A DNA stretch of 64,000 bases from Hsuehochloa calcarea (lineage: Eukaryota > Streptophyta > Magnoliopsida > Poales > Poaceae): the NCBI GenBank assembly GCA_036346395.1, contig CM070609.1, positions 44,216,777-44,280,776 on the forward strand. The letters are read 5' to 3'. This document shows, piece after piece, positions 33,716 through 44,650 of this stretch. A program made the translations under genes and the position numbers. Under the pieces are notes generated by a model. It had not been told where the DNA came from. It saw only the letters and a program-made list of their open reading frames with translations, and made no database searches. Each line of letters opens with the position of its first letter. The stretch's first letter is position 1.

Positions 33716-33975
33716 TCACGCACGGTTCTATTAATACACCGCTCGTGATGACAAACCTCACAGACGGTTCTAGTAATGAACCGCCGGATATCAACATATC
33801 ACGCACGGTTCGCCACATAACCGCTCGTGATATTAAAATTAGCGTTTCTCGTTAAGTCATCACAGACGATTTCATAACAAAACCGTCTGTGATAGTTAAC
33901 ATCACAAACGGTTTGTTTATGGAACCGTCTATGATTTATTATGACAGACGGTTCTATCATAGATCCGTCTGTGAT
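33716..33975. repeat. CACTA subterminal repeats
   Basis: At least six units of CACAGACGGTT/AACCGTCTGTGAT type in opposing pairs, for example near 33868-33893, 33901-33933 and 33941-33975, several paired closely enough to form hairpins. Confidence 0.8.
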
Positions 33976-33982
33976 ATCTAGC

Positions 33983-33990
33983 TATATAAG
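33983..33990 (+). promoter_or_regulatory. TATA box of CACTA derivative
   Basis: TATATAAG lies immediately after the subterminal repeats and before a CT-rich, GC-rich leader with possible splice donors (CCG/GTGAGTTTCC near 34155). Confidence 0.5.
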
Positions 33991-35689
33991 TGCCCGACCG
34001 AATGGTTGTGCACTCTTCCGCTTTAGTCTTTTCCACCGGCCCACGCCCTCGGCCTCTCCATCGACGCCACCTCCGACCAGCCCGCCTTCGCCCTCGCCCA
34101 CCGCCGCCCTTCATCCTCGCCTCCGCCCAAGGCCGCCGCTCTTGCCGACCAACCGGTGAGTTTCCCGCGCCCCTCTTCTTCTCGTGAGAGATGAGGGTTT
34201 CTGCCGCCCGCCCCCGCCGACCACCCGTGAGTTTCCCTGCGCTTCCCCCCTTCTCTGCCGTAAGAGCCGAGGGTTTCCCTCGGTGCCTCCCCCGCCCCTA
34301 CCGACTACCCGAGGGTTTATGTGGTATTTTTACCCCTTTAGATGTTTTACTCTGCTGTGCTTTTGTTTGAAATGGGAGGTAGGGTTATATTTCACTACTA
34401 GATGTACATTTATGTTATATTTGCACAAATAGATTTGTACAGAGATCTATATTTAGTTTGTTTACACAATAAGATGCCTGTGTATTTGCACAATTAGACA
34501 TGCATGTATACTTACATTAATGTATTCTGATGGCGTACTTTGTGTTGGCAAATCTATCTTTTTCCTACTTGAAAAATACTAGAAAGACATCTCATTGACT
34601 GTTTTAGCTTTGAAATTGGAATTGACTATTTAGGTAGCAGTAGTAGGCTCTACTTTTTTCAGTTTTGTATAAACTCTATATGGTAAAAATAATGTTGTAC
34701 ATGGCAGTGCTAATGAAACAATATTTTTTATTGACGTTCCATTCCATTCTCCACTTAGCAAATCTGGTATGACCAATTCTAATTCTAGTTTGGTGCCAAA
34801 CAGCTCCTTGAAAACAAGTAAGTATCCAAATAGGGTTAGCCGCCTCCTCCGCATCTCCGCTCCACACCGCTTATGGATGAGGAATGGAAGTGTTCCCATG
34901 TTGTGGCATAGCAGCAGTAGCACGTTAGAATCCAGAGGAAGTTAGCGAGTCTGGTTTTGTTAGGGAGTAGGTTTTCACGCAACAGCAGTAGGTGTTTACG
35001 CCAGGAGAAGCTTCGGCAGCAACAGGAGTCCAGGAGGGTTTCGGAGAGGAGAATTAGGAAAGCTACACAGTTTCTATCAAGCAAGAAATAAATTTCTCTT
35101 CTAGTTTCGCCTTGACCTCTAATTTCTCTCCATCCTACCCTCAAGTATCTTTCCACAAGACGGCTCCCGACACAGAAGAGGCCATGCCTCTGCACTTCAT
35201 CCATATAACCTACGAAGCAAACACGCCCACACAACCCACTAGATTGGTAATAAGACATAATCTATTCATTGCCATCCCTTGATGGTTAACACACCATTTA
35301 CCTCATTCTGTTTTGATCGGTTTTGGTGTAATGATTTATTCTACAAATTGTTAGGGTGAGGTGATTATTGCTTCTCTTTGTTTCTTTATGGTATGGCACT
35401 ACTACAAAACAGGGCTGAGATAGCAATCGTTGATTCTTTTGCAACTCGCCTGCTGAGAGCACTCAAAATCATGCAATATTTCAGCTATATGTTAAAACTG
35501 CACTGTTTGCAATATTTCCTTCTCCTTTGCAGTTTTTTTGTGCAATTTCATATATTTTATTTACTACGTATCATATATTTGACCTATACAACCTAATTGC
35601 CCTCGACGCCTCACTTCTACAATGCTGGACACTGTAAGTGTGTAGAATCAATTTCTACACTCACGTGATACCGATAAATATCATAACTC
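33991..35689 (+). other. Leader and unassigned internal part of the CACTA derivative
   Basis: 34000-34310 is GC-rich 5'-leader-like sequence with ACCCGTGAGTTTCCC-type repeats (34155, 34222). From 34330 it is AT-rich without recognisable coding content. Minus-strand ORFs at 34630-34923 and 34836-35258 match no protein I know and are probably chance frames. Confidence 0.45.
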
Positions 35690-36310
35690 ATTGCTTATGT
35701 ACAGATACATTATGAAATGTGCCCGTCGAATCAAAGAACCGGTGGGTTTGCTCGACCCACACGTGGTCTCTGAGCAAACAATCAACCAAGACGCATCCTA
35801 CGTCGAGAATTACATAAAATTAGGATTGCTTGCTCTGGACGACAAGGACTACATAATGGTGCCCTACAACCAGAAGTAAGTGCTTCAATATTTGCTATAC
35901 AAATTACGTTTCAACACAGGTTTATGACTATAGCGACATACATGAGTAGGTTTCACTAGATTCTTCTGATTCTTGTGCCAAAGAGGAACATGGTATTGTA
36001 CCTTGATTCTCTACTCAACAAAAATCACAACTTTACCCTTCTTAAAGGAATACTTGACAGGTATGTTCATTTCCTCTGCACATAACTCTATTGTAGTCTT
36101 CCATCGTTTGAAATGGACAAGGATACCTTTTTGAATCATGTAGGGCATTCATTGGCTATGTTGCCGAGGGAGGTTTATATAAGGGGAACGAGCACCACAC
36201 TGACTCACAGGATGCGATTTTCGGTACGCGCTACAACACAATAATCATATATCATACTCCGTAATATTCTATCTCGAACTGACTGTACATATATATGTAA
36301 TTCTATTTTT
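35690..36310 (+). pseudogene. Ulp1-like (C48) cysteine protease fragment of CACTA type
   Basis: Exon 1 (about 35690-35875) ends DYIMVPYNQK at a GTAAGT donor. Exon 2 (about 35948-36059) reads FH-ILLILVPKRNMVLYLDSL; the Trp after the catalytic His is replaced by TAG, while the catalytic Asp region (YLDSL) is intact. Exon 3 (about 36144-36222) reads AFIGYVAEGGLYKGNEHHTDSQ and ends at GTACGC. I could not find the catalytic Cys block downstream. CACTA elements often carry such a SUMO-protease-like domain downstream of or fused to TNPD. The gene is broken. Confidence 0.72.
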
Positions 36311-36839
36311 GCAAAGGTCGCCAAGAAAACGAGATCACCTATGCGCATTCTACGATGCCATCATATGCGCCTATTGATTGCTTCTAGGACGCACGATCCC
36401 CAGGTTTGTCAATCTCGTAATAATTATTTTCTAATTATAAATTTAAATATATATGCTTACTACTTTACTCCTGCTAGCGACAGCGCTTGAACATAGAGTT
36501 AAATGCACTCGAGATCGCCCGTGTCACGTGACGCTCGAGGGGAGCTCGCGCTTCATCAAGGCAAACATAGTTAACACCACCGAGAGTTTCACGCCACGAC
36601 ACCGATGAACAACCTCAAACAATTGATTCAATATTGTAATTCACCTTGACTAGTTGTAACTCAATTTGTAACTCTAGCGACAATATATACTTGAAACATT
36701 CTTTGTAATTTATTTTGAGTTAATTGATCACTTTGAGTTGTCAACAATTATCCGTGATATATTTCGCTTGCTAGTTTTCAGAGGACATGGCTAGCAATTC
36801 CGAGACTAGCTGAAAATACGATAAAAATTAATTAGGTCT
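36311..36839. other. Non-coding 3' part of CACTA derivative
   Basis: AT-rich sequence without a recognisable gene; a short GC-richer stretch at 36480-36600 may be a decayed final exon but cannot be read confidently. Confidence 0.4.
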
Positions 36840-36975
36840 AAAGACTTATCACGACGGTTCTAACCACGAACCGCCTGCGTGATACTACGTAATCACAGAC
36901 GTGTGAGGACAAAGATCACACACGGTTCAGGTTGGAACCGCTCAGGATACTACGTAATCACAGACGTGTGAGGAC
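36840..36975. repeat. CACTA 3' subterminal repeats with 66-bp duplication
   Basis: ACGACGGTTC..GAACCGCCTGCGTGAT-type units. The phrase ATACTACGTAATCACAGACG plus TGTGAGGAC occurs twice, starting near 36882 and 36948. The block then passes without a terminus into the gypsy LTR. Confidence 0.7.
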
Positions 36976-39533
36976 CCCGGATTATTGGGCTTGTAATGCT
37001 TAGTCACCAATTGACCCTAGCATCACAAACGAAATAACTGTGTCTTCGAGACATGTATACTTCCTTAAATGCAAGATACACACCTCTTTACAAAATTCAT
37101 GCATCAATTCCATTCATTCACATAGAACCAAGCAAAGCAACAAACTAAGATACATAAATAAAGGATAGTTATTACAAAAGAGAGGCCGATCGGCCAAATG
37201 ACATATACATAAAGAAATTTAACAGCGGAAGCAAAAGTGCCATAAGATGGCCATAAACCAAAAGAGCCAATCGCTGTGCCTTTAACCCACAAGGCAACCA
37301 ACCGACCGCCAAGCTAGTCGTCAATCCACAAAGACATCTCACAAAAGTGAGGCCCTTGGGGCTCACCTTCCTCCCGCAGAACAAAAAGCAAAAAAAAAAA
37401 AGCCGTGAGTACTTTGAATGTACTCGCAAGACTTACATGTGGAATAACAAACCTGTACATATACTACATGCAAGCTTATTTAAGTGGAGGCTGTATGGTT
37501 CATTTTCAGCACAAAGCAATCTTTATTTGCAATAAGGTAATACATTTAAAAGCAAGTTGACAAATCTATTTTTAATGTTCAAATAAACGTAAATGATAAC
37601 AATATAACATTAGATAGATGACAACAACAATCCTGGAAGTGACTAATCCATTAGTCACCACAACAATAGCATGAATTACCCATTCATACTAACCATGTCA
37701 AATTTTAATTTAAAAGGTTGTAGTCTAGTTCTTGCACGACCTTACCAAGCATGTCCATAACCTAGGACGAGGCTATTCGAATAGTTTTATACCCTGCAGG
37801 GGTGTACCAATGTACCCACACGCCAGACCGCCTTTTTGCCACTAGCTTAGCATACTTCCTTTGGTATGCCGGCACAGCTAAGTCCTACGAGACATTTCCA
37901 ATATTGTCTACTACCCGTCTATGTGAATGAATGGAATTGAAACCCATACGTTGTATCGGAGTCATTGTAAAGCCTCGGTCAACTACCCGTCGCAGTAAAG
38001 CCTTGACAACTATAATGCCCTCGAGGTGGAGAGCCTACCCTAATCTCCACCACCGCACACCCAACACAAGAACACATATCCTTTTTCACACAACACACAC
38101 AACCCCTCCTCGCGACTGAGATAACACACGCCAAAGTACTTAGTCAAGAGAGGTCCCATATCCCTCTCAAGGGTTAGCACGCATAAGCGCTGGCTTAGTG
38201 ACACAAGTAACTCGGTCCTTGATGACCTAGGCACCATTCCATTCACACCAACAGATCACACCAACATACCATTGTGCCCAAGTCTAAAATAATTTTATTT
38301 TCAGTTTTTGACTTTACAAAGTAACAAAGCACAAGTGCTGGACATAATGGAATAATAAATAAATGTGTGATCAAGATCATCGACTAAAATCGATGATCGC
38401 CATTACTACCAAACTAAGCATTTCTAAGCAATTTCAATTCAGATTCTACTAAATGACAAGAGCTCATCCATCGAACTCAAATCATAGCAAATAACCTAGG
38501 CTCATGGTAGTAGAGGATAAACAAGTCCTACAGATTATGCAACTACAGAATACTAACCATAATTTAACAACAAAATAGCAATGCATACATACAAGTTAAA
38601 ATCAATATATTAGACTGGAAAATAATGGGATTAACATGATCAAACCGCTTGCCCGGTTGCTGAGTCAAGATGTTGCTGAGGATCAATAAGATAAGAACGA
38701 GAAAGCGTAAAAGTAACCGATAAGAACGAATAAAATGCAAAGACCCAACAGTAAACCTTCTCCAAAAATTCTGAAAATTTTACAGTAGCAAGATCCTGAT
38801 TTATAATGAATTTAGCAACAAGAACCAATTGATTTGGATTCTCAATGCAAAAGATATGGCCAAAAAAATTTTGCTCAGCTTTTATAAATAAAAAATGCTA
38901 CTATTCATTAGCAAAATTTTCGGGAGCTATACTGAGGTTGGAAACATTTTTAGATTAAAGTTCAGTTGAAAACATAACCCACAAAATTTGAATCTCCCGA
39001 AAAAGAATTAAAATGAATTAGTTATGCATTTTACAAGTTATCACCTTTTCGCTTGATAAATAAATCCTTCTCGAAAATCGAAATGAGAATCGACGTGGCC
39101 GAACGAGGAGCGTTGATCTTGGATCCAACGGTCCGCATCCCAAATACCGACGCCAGCGCGTCGCGAAACCCTAAACGTCAACCGTTAGATCTGGATCCAA
39201 CGGTTCACGTGGATCCCAAATACGACGCTGCTTTTGAACGTTCCCACGCACGCGAGCCGCTGATCGGGATCCAACGGTTCACGTGAATCAATCGACCGCT
39301 GATCTTGGATCCAACGGTCACAGATCGAGACGCGATTTAATTCAAATCTCATGCGAACGTGGGCCGAGATCTAAGGATCGACGGTCCGCATCGACTCACG
39401 CTCAAACGCCGTCTCCGTTTTCGCCCGAAGAAAATGACGGAAGAACGGCTCGCCGCGGTAGCTCGCCGCGCGGTGCGCGAGCAAGTGCTCCAAAATGGGT
39501 CCCAAACATCATTGCGCACCTAATGGTACTGCT
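36976..39533 (-). mobile_element. Ty3/gypsy LTR (Del/Tekay-like), minus strand, cut by element G
   Basis: Its reverse complement shares with 53900-53950 the phrase CTATTCGAATAGCC and the CTGCAG..TGTA region, hallmarks of a common grass gypsy LTR type. The U3 side (39100-39390) carries five inverted repeats of CCGTTGATC..GATCCAACGG type. A polyadenine run at 37388-37400 and an AT-rich middle follow. No coding sequence; the many short ORFs look like chance. Element G starts at 39534 inside it, so its U3 start is not visible here. Confidence 0.68.
39110..39385. repeat. Array of five CCGTTGATC/GATCCAACGG inverted repeats
   Basis: Near-palindromes at 39110-39131, 39181-39204, 39254-39279, 39294-39318 and 39361-39385, each of the form GNCCGTTGATC plus GGATCCAACGGT with arm changes that often keep pairing. 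The related LTR at 33231-33557 has three. Confidence 0.75.
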
Positions 39534-40280
39534 TGTATTAGAACCGATCTTACGAAAGATTGTTTGATTCGGGGTCTCCTAGAGATAAGATCACGCAGAG
39601 TGGATTGACACGGATGTTTAGACAGTTCAGCCTTCTCCGAGAGAATAATAACCCTAATCCTGTGTGTATGGTATTCTTGATGATCAAGTAAAAGACTAAG
39701 ACTATTACAGAGAATAGCACTTGTGTTCCTACTTGATCGGCTCTTGTTCGCCTCCCACTATCTCTCCGATCGATGCCCTTATATAGTCGTGAAGAAGTAG
39801 CCGCTTTGTCTCAAGGAGATGCGCCTAATTAATCCAAAGAACGGCGCATGATGGCAGAATTACCGCGCGCCGGCTTCTTCACGCTGTCCGCAATTATCTT
39901 CGAGAGATAATGGGTAATTACACACCATTAATAAGCGGAATAATAGTGCGTGCGCACTATCTCGATTCCTTAATCAATTGGACCTACTCTCCGTAGGTTT
40001 GATTATAAGGTGGTCATAGTTTACCCGGTCGAGAAGAACTTACGACCAGAGTAGCAGCAGAGAAGGACTTACGACTATGTAGTGGTCGAGAAGGACTTAC
40101 GACCATGATATAGTCGTAGGAAGACTTTCAACTGTGGGGGTGATTGTAGAAGAACTTACAACCACTTATTGGGCTTCTCCCTTATAGATAAGGGGTACCT
40201 CTGGGACTATGTGACATCATATTTACCCATAATAAGAATTATAGATAAAAGATAAAATGAGGATTATTAGATCCTCGCCA
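39534..40280 (-). repeat. 3' LTR of gypsy element G
   Basis: 747 bp, TGTATTAG at one edge and CTCGCCA at the other (TG..CA on either strand). The left half includes GCCCTTATATAG near 39775 (a TATA-like box). The right half holds four or five 21-22-nt hairpin units (40027-40163). Matches 51640-52401 with scattered differences, many at CTG/CAG. Confidence 0.9.
40027..40163. repeat. Hairpin-unit array in the 3' LTR of G
   Basis: Units GGTCG-11 nt-CGACC at 40027-40047 and 40084-40104, a one-arm copy at 40054-40078, a decayed one at 40110-40133, and GATTGT-10 nt-ACAACC at 40142-40163. Loops are of the type AGAAGRACTTA. The array recurs in the other LTR (52128-52292) with one extra one-arm copy. 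Confidence 0.85.
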
Positions 40281-40296
40281 TCTAGCCCCCCACTTC
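40281..40296 (-). other. Polypurine tract of element G
   Basis: GAAGTGGGGGGCTAGA on the minus strand directly precedes the 3' LTR. Confidence 0.75.
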
Positions 40297-41785
40297 AAGT
40301 GAAAGTAACTTATTTGATAAAGGTTTCAGAATGGACTTACGACCATGAGAATGTCGAGAATGATAGTCAAAGGAAAAACTCTTCGACATTTGAGTGCGGC
40401 TTTGACCAGAATTTGCTTGGTCAGAAGGTTGCTTACGACTATCAAAAGTCATAAAACCCTTACGACCGTCTCGTAGTCGTAGTAGGGGAATCGAGAAAAA
40501 CTCTTCCGATTGATACTTCCTTCGACTAGAAAGACTTGGTCAAGAAAGTAATTTTGCTTGGAGGTGACAATACGCACTTATTTTTTCTCGAACGGACTAT
40601 CCGGGAATTGCAACCGCTCTCATAGACTTGTCCGATGAAGCGGTTCCCAAGCTGTACAACCATCTCTCATAGACCTATAGCCGAGACGGTTTCCGGCTAC
40701 GAGATCGTATGGTTATAAAACTTACCAGAGGTAGACTTGGTTTTTACCTTTCCCCAAATCACTCCACCGTTCTTCGAGCTTTGCTTTCTCCGCCTTCGAC
40801 TAGGTTTCATCTTCTCACGCTAACCCAATCAAAAACTTCTTGCTTCGAGCGAAATGGCCAAGAGAGTTTCGAATGGGAGGAATCGGAGATGGATGCGCTA
40901 AGATCAAGATCTTGGTCGATGCCGGAAGATCCTGAGAAGGCTCGTGAAGTGGATTCCGCCATCGGGCAAAGATCGCCATCGGGGAAAATGGGCAAATCCT
41001 CGCCTTCCAAGCGTGACAGAGTGCGGCCTTCGATTGCTCGCCCACCCTTTCTTACAGAGTACTCGAACACTTTGGGGTGGAACCGTGAACTTAGGTCCCA
41101 ATTCCATTACCATGTTGAGTGTGTTCGTATCTCGTATGAGGCGGCACTGGGATTCCGCGATCTCGAGCTGCTCCAATATTATTATGGGATGGCTCGACAA
41201 ACCGAATCGCTTAAGTCGCGGTCTCAAGCTCCACGACTCAAGTCGAAGGAGTACATTCGAGTTTCACCCGGTCTTCGTGGTCGGGCCGAGGAAGAGGTGG
41301 TTCTACCGAAGGTCACTCAAGACACCTTTCTTCGGGGAAGGTCGCTGAAAAGAAATCTTCATGGGACTCAACCTCAAGATATCAACCGGATTAGCCCTTA
41401 TATTCAAGCCATTAAGGACTTGAAGGAAGAAGGGTTGACCGGATGGCATGTGGTGAAAGATTTCATCACACGCCAATTAGTCCTCTCAAGAAACGAGCAT
41501 CTCCTATGTGGAGGTACTCGGGAGAGGAGACCCCACCGAGACTATGAGGAGGGTAAGCAATTGTTGACTTAGCTCTCCGCTTGGTCTTTCTCAACCTTGT
41601 CTAATATTTTTATCTGCTTATTATTGCATCTTTCACAGCCGAGGTTGACTCCTGAGTCGACTCATCTGTGAGAAGTCCCCGCCACTCCGAGGGGCGGTTC
41701 TCAAATCATTGCGGCTTTGTCCGCAGATGAAAGGATAGAGCGCCTAAAGGTAATCGTAAATCTGATTCTTTCTTTAGGACTTTAT

Positions 41786-41891
41786 AGTCGAGAAGATACT
41801 TACGACTAATGGTGATCGTAGAATATCTTACAATCAAGAAAGCGTCGAGAAAAACTTACGACTTGGTACTAGTCGAGAAAAACTTACGACT
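41786..41891. repeat. Hairpin-unit array inside an intron of the antisense ORF
   Basis: Four units: AGTCG..CGACT (41786-41807), GATCGT..ACAATC (41814-41835), CGTCG..CGACT (41842-41863) and AGTCG..CGACT (41871-41891), with loops like those in the LTR array. Arm changes largely keep pairing. Confidence 0.85.
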
Positions 41892-43387
41892 AATTAGTGA
41901 TTCTTCTTTTCTCGCCTTGTTTTACGTAAAGTAGGCATGGAAAATCGCCAGACGACGAAGAAGTCGCTCGATGACTATTGGCGCCGGGTTGTCGAAGACA
42001 AAGGCTCGCTCCTCCTCAAGAGACGCCGACTTGTAAAATCTGCCGACAAGGGGGAGCAAGTTCGAGCTCGTCTTTCACCAAACCTCCACAAGGCCGCGCA
42101 GCCTATAGTTGTATCTCGGCCGAGGCCGCAGTGACCGGCCGGCCGAGGAGGTTGAAGCAATTGAACCTCTCAAGCGCAAACCTCGCAAGGCTAAGGTACC
42201 TTTTATTATGACACTAATCTTTCGCAGCTTGGTGCCACTCCTAGTTTTATTAAACAACCGGAAAGGGAGAACCGAAGGATTTTATGTCTTTATGAAGGAC
42301 GATGTCGCATCAAGACAACTCGCAATCGAGGGCGTGTCGCTTCGGAATGGTCGAGACACCTCTCGCCCATCCAGAAGATCGTGAAACCGAGCTCGTTCCT
42401 CGTTTCAAACTCTACGACTGCACGTGGTCGTAGCCGAGCCAATTGTTGAACCTCACCGACGTGGTCGTGGAGAAGAAGAGGTCCTCCGCTGGGAGGATTG
42501 CTCCAAAATTCCCGGTTAAGACCAGGTGCGAGGTATGTGAAATGTATCAAGTGTAAGAACGACATTTACCTTTTTCTTTTCACAACTGATTTGCTTTTCT
42601 TTATTTCACCGACTCCTTCAAATTTCCTGAATGCTTCGCGAGAAGTCCATTGCTATCCCTTCACCATCGGAGAGGTAGCAATGGAGGTGGTCAAGCATCA
42701 CCCTTGGCCCAGTGGCCGATGAAGTCGAGACTCCTGAGTGTCTCCCACATCCGCCAAGTCGAATTCACGACTCTTGAGGTAGCGGCCGCATCGTTGAGGT
42801 GGCCGCCACGACCATCAAGTCGAGAAACAACAGAGGCACTGTGGAAGCCTCGTCAAGGTGGTGACCACCTGCACCGCCTCGGGAAGGAAATCGAGGAGGC
42901 GTTCCTTCCCTACCCAAAGAGAAATCACGTAACCGTAAGGAGAAAATTTCAACTTCGTGGTGACTTCTTTGGGCCCGCCTCCGTCAGAGGGTCTTCGCAT
43001 AAATCTCGTGACCGAAGTTCCCCATCCCAAAGATATTCCCAACACGAGAATACTTTTGACAACGAGCGCCGAGAAGGTGTGGTGGGACAAAGTCGCGAGG
43101 ATAGATAAGTCGCAAAGACCCTGACCTTGTATATTCGATGTTTGCTAGACGACTATGAATGTAAGTATCTTCAAAATACTTATATATGTGACTTTCCTTC
43201 TTTCTCACTGCTTTTCTTTTGCGTAAAGCTCTAGAGCAAATTGTCGCTGTTGTCGGTGAGTATCATCGACAACTTTAGAGCTAAGACAAGAGAAGGAACT
43301 ACTCAAGCAGAGGCGAGAGGTGGTAAGTCACTTATCATTCATAGTTGTTTTTCGACTTAAATATTCGTGAAATGTTTTACGAGAATA

Positions 43388-43530
43388 GTCATGGAAGAAA
43401 CTCATGACAAAGTATTAGTCGAAAAGCTTACGACTACTTACTACTAGGTAGTGGTCGAGAAAGACTTACAACCATATCTTAGTCGCAGAAAACTTACGAC
43501 TAGGTCAAGGTTGTAGAAGTACTCACAACC
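43388..43530. repeat. Second intronic hairpin-unit array of the antisense ORF
   Basis: Units: GTCATG..CATGAC (43388-43408), AGTCG..CGACT (43417-43435), GGTCG..CAACC (43453-43473), AGTCG..CGACT (43481-43501) and GGTTGT..ACAACC (43509-43530). It lies between a donor-like GGTAAGTC (near 43324) and an acceptor-like CCCTTTGTAG (near 43568). Confidence 0.85.
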
Positions 43531-44650
43531 ATTCTACTGATTTTATCTCCGCTCTCGCCCTTTGTAGGTTAAACAATGATTCAAGACCTTAGTCGACTCA
43601 CCGACTATGAAAAAGAGGAGTCGAGGAGGCTAAGGAATGAAGTATTAGTTCTCTCTGATAGACTTCGAGACTGCTCTCGATCTAAAAGATTGCAGAAAAA
43701 ATAAACAAAGAAGTTCTCAACTTAAGATCGCTTTTGATCTTTAACCTTTACTCGACCTCCTTTCTTCTCCGTGATAAAGAAAAGAGATGCGAAGCTCCGC
43801 ATCAAGTTCAAGAAAAATCTTTGGTTATTCAGAGTTTTCCGCATTACCGCTAATAAGGATCAAGAACTCGAGGGTTTTAGAACTCGATTAATGTAAGTAA
43901 ATCTTACCGTTATTCTTTTTGAGTATTTTCCTTTTCTAATGCCAATTTCTTGTTCGTAAATTGTCGCCCAATTGAGAAGCCTCGAGGTCAAATCCAAGCA
44001 AAGACCTTAATCTGCAATGAGTCCGTCCGCATTGCTAAGATGAATGCAGAGGACATCGAGCATGGGAGCAAAAGCATGTCAAACTATTGCTTCCCATCGA
44101 GAAGAGGTCAAGAAATTGATTCTCAATTAGTAGGTAAGAAAAGCTTTACCTATAATTATCTTTGTGTTATCTTCCTCTAGAAGTATATCTTTGTTTGACC
44201 GATATTATTCTTTTCGTAACAAGTGGTCGAAACAAGAAGCTTCATGAGGCTTCGACTTGTACCCAACAGAGATGGAGTCGATGAAGACTAGTCTTCAAGG
44301 CAACATCACTCTCCGAACAATGTGCTTAATGAGCTACATTCGAGGGAAAACTCCTCGAGAAGATACCATAGTCGCCACACAAGTACCATTGGGGAACAAG
44401 TCGAAAATTGCAAGAAATGGTGACCACTCAAGACTAATCTGTCAATCAATAAGGGAGCAATGCAAGTCGCAGTAGTTACGCTTTGGCTAAACTTAAAGCT
44501 CAAGACCCCGCCTTAATGTTAAACCAATTGAAGCCGACTTCGATCGTCCCGAATCGAGGCAAGTCGTCTGATTGAGGAAATGCAACACAGTAAAAGGTAT
44601 GAGGAAATGCAACTAGGCTCTCCCTTCGTAGTAATCTTGTAACTACCTTG

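Larger units (their letters stand above)
33716..36975 (+). mobile_element. Second CACTA derivative (5' subterminal region, leader, Ulp1-like gene, 3' subterminal repeats)
   Basis: Subterminal repeats (33716-33975), a TATA box and leader (33983 on), a Ulp1-like gene (35690-36300) and repeats of the 3' side (36840-36975) stand in the order of a CACTA element, but no TNP2 gene lies between. Both outermost termini are missing: gypsy LTR sequences border it on both sides. It is best read as a deletion derivative, or the remains of an element other than the one at 28842. Confidence 0.65.
40709..44650 (+). pseudogene. Antisense multi-exon ORF of Tat-type element G
   Basis: Lies on the strand opposite to gag-pol. 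Exon 1 is an open frame of 287 codons (40709-41572) with PPFLTEYSNTLGWNRELRSQ, HVECVRISYEAALGF and ISPYIQAIKDLKEEGLTGWH; it ends near a GTAAGC donor. Further exon-like blocks with donor/acceptor-like edges follow: 41640-41752 (..ERIERLK/GTAATC), 41936-42195 (SLDDYWRRVVEDKG..), 43569-43890 (coiled-coil-like EESRRLRNEVLVLSDRLRD), 43962-44138 and 44222 on. Such antisense ORFs are known in Tat-lineage elements; their role is unknown. Stops in later exons suggest decay. The exact exon set is uncertain. Confidence 0.6.

Noticed and set aside
34630..35258. Minus-strand ORFs inside the second CACTA derivative
   Set aside because: Composition and lack of motifs give no support; the plus strand carries the element's gene order.
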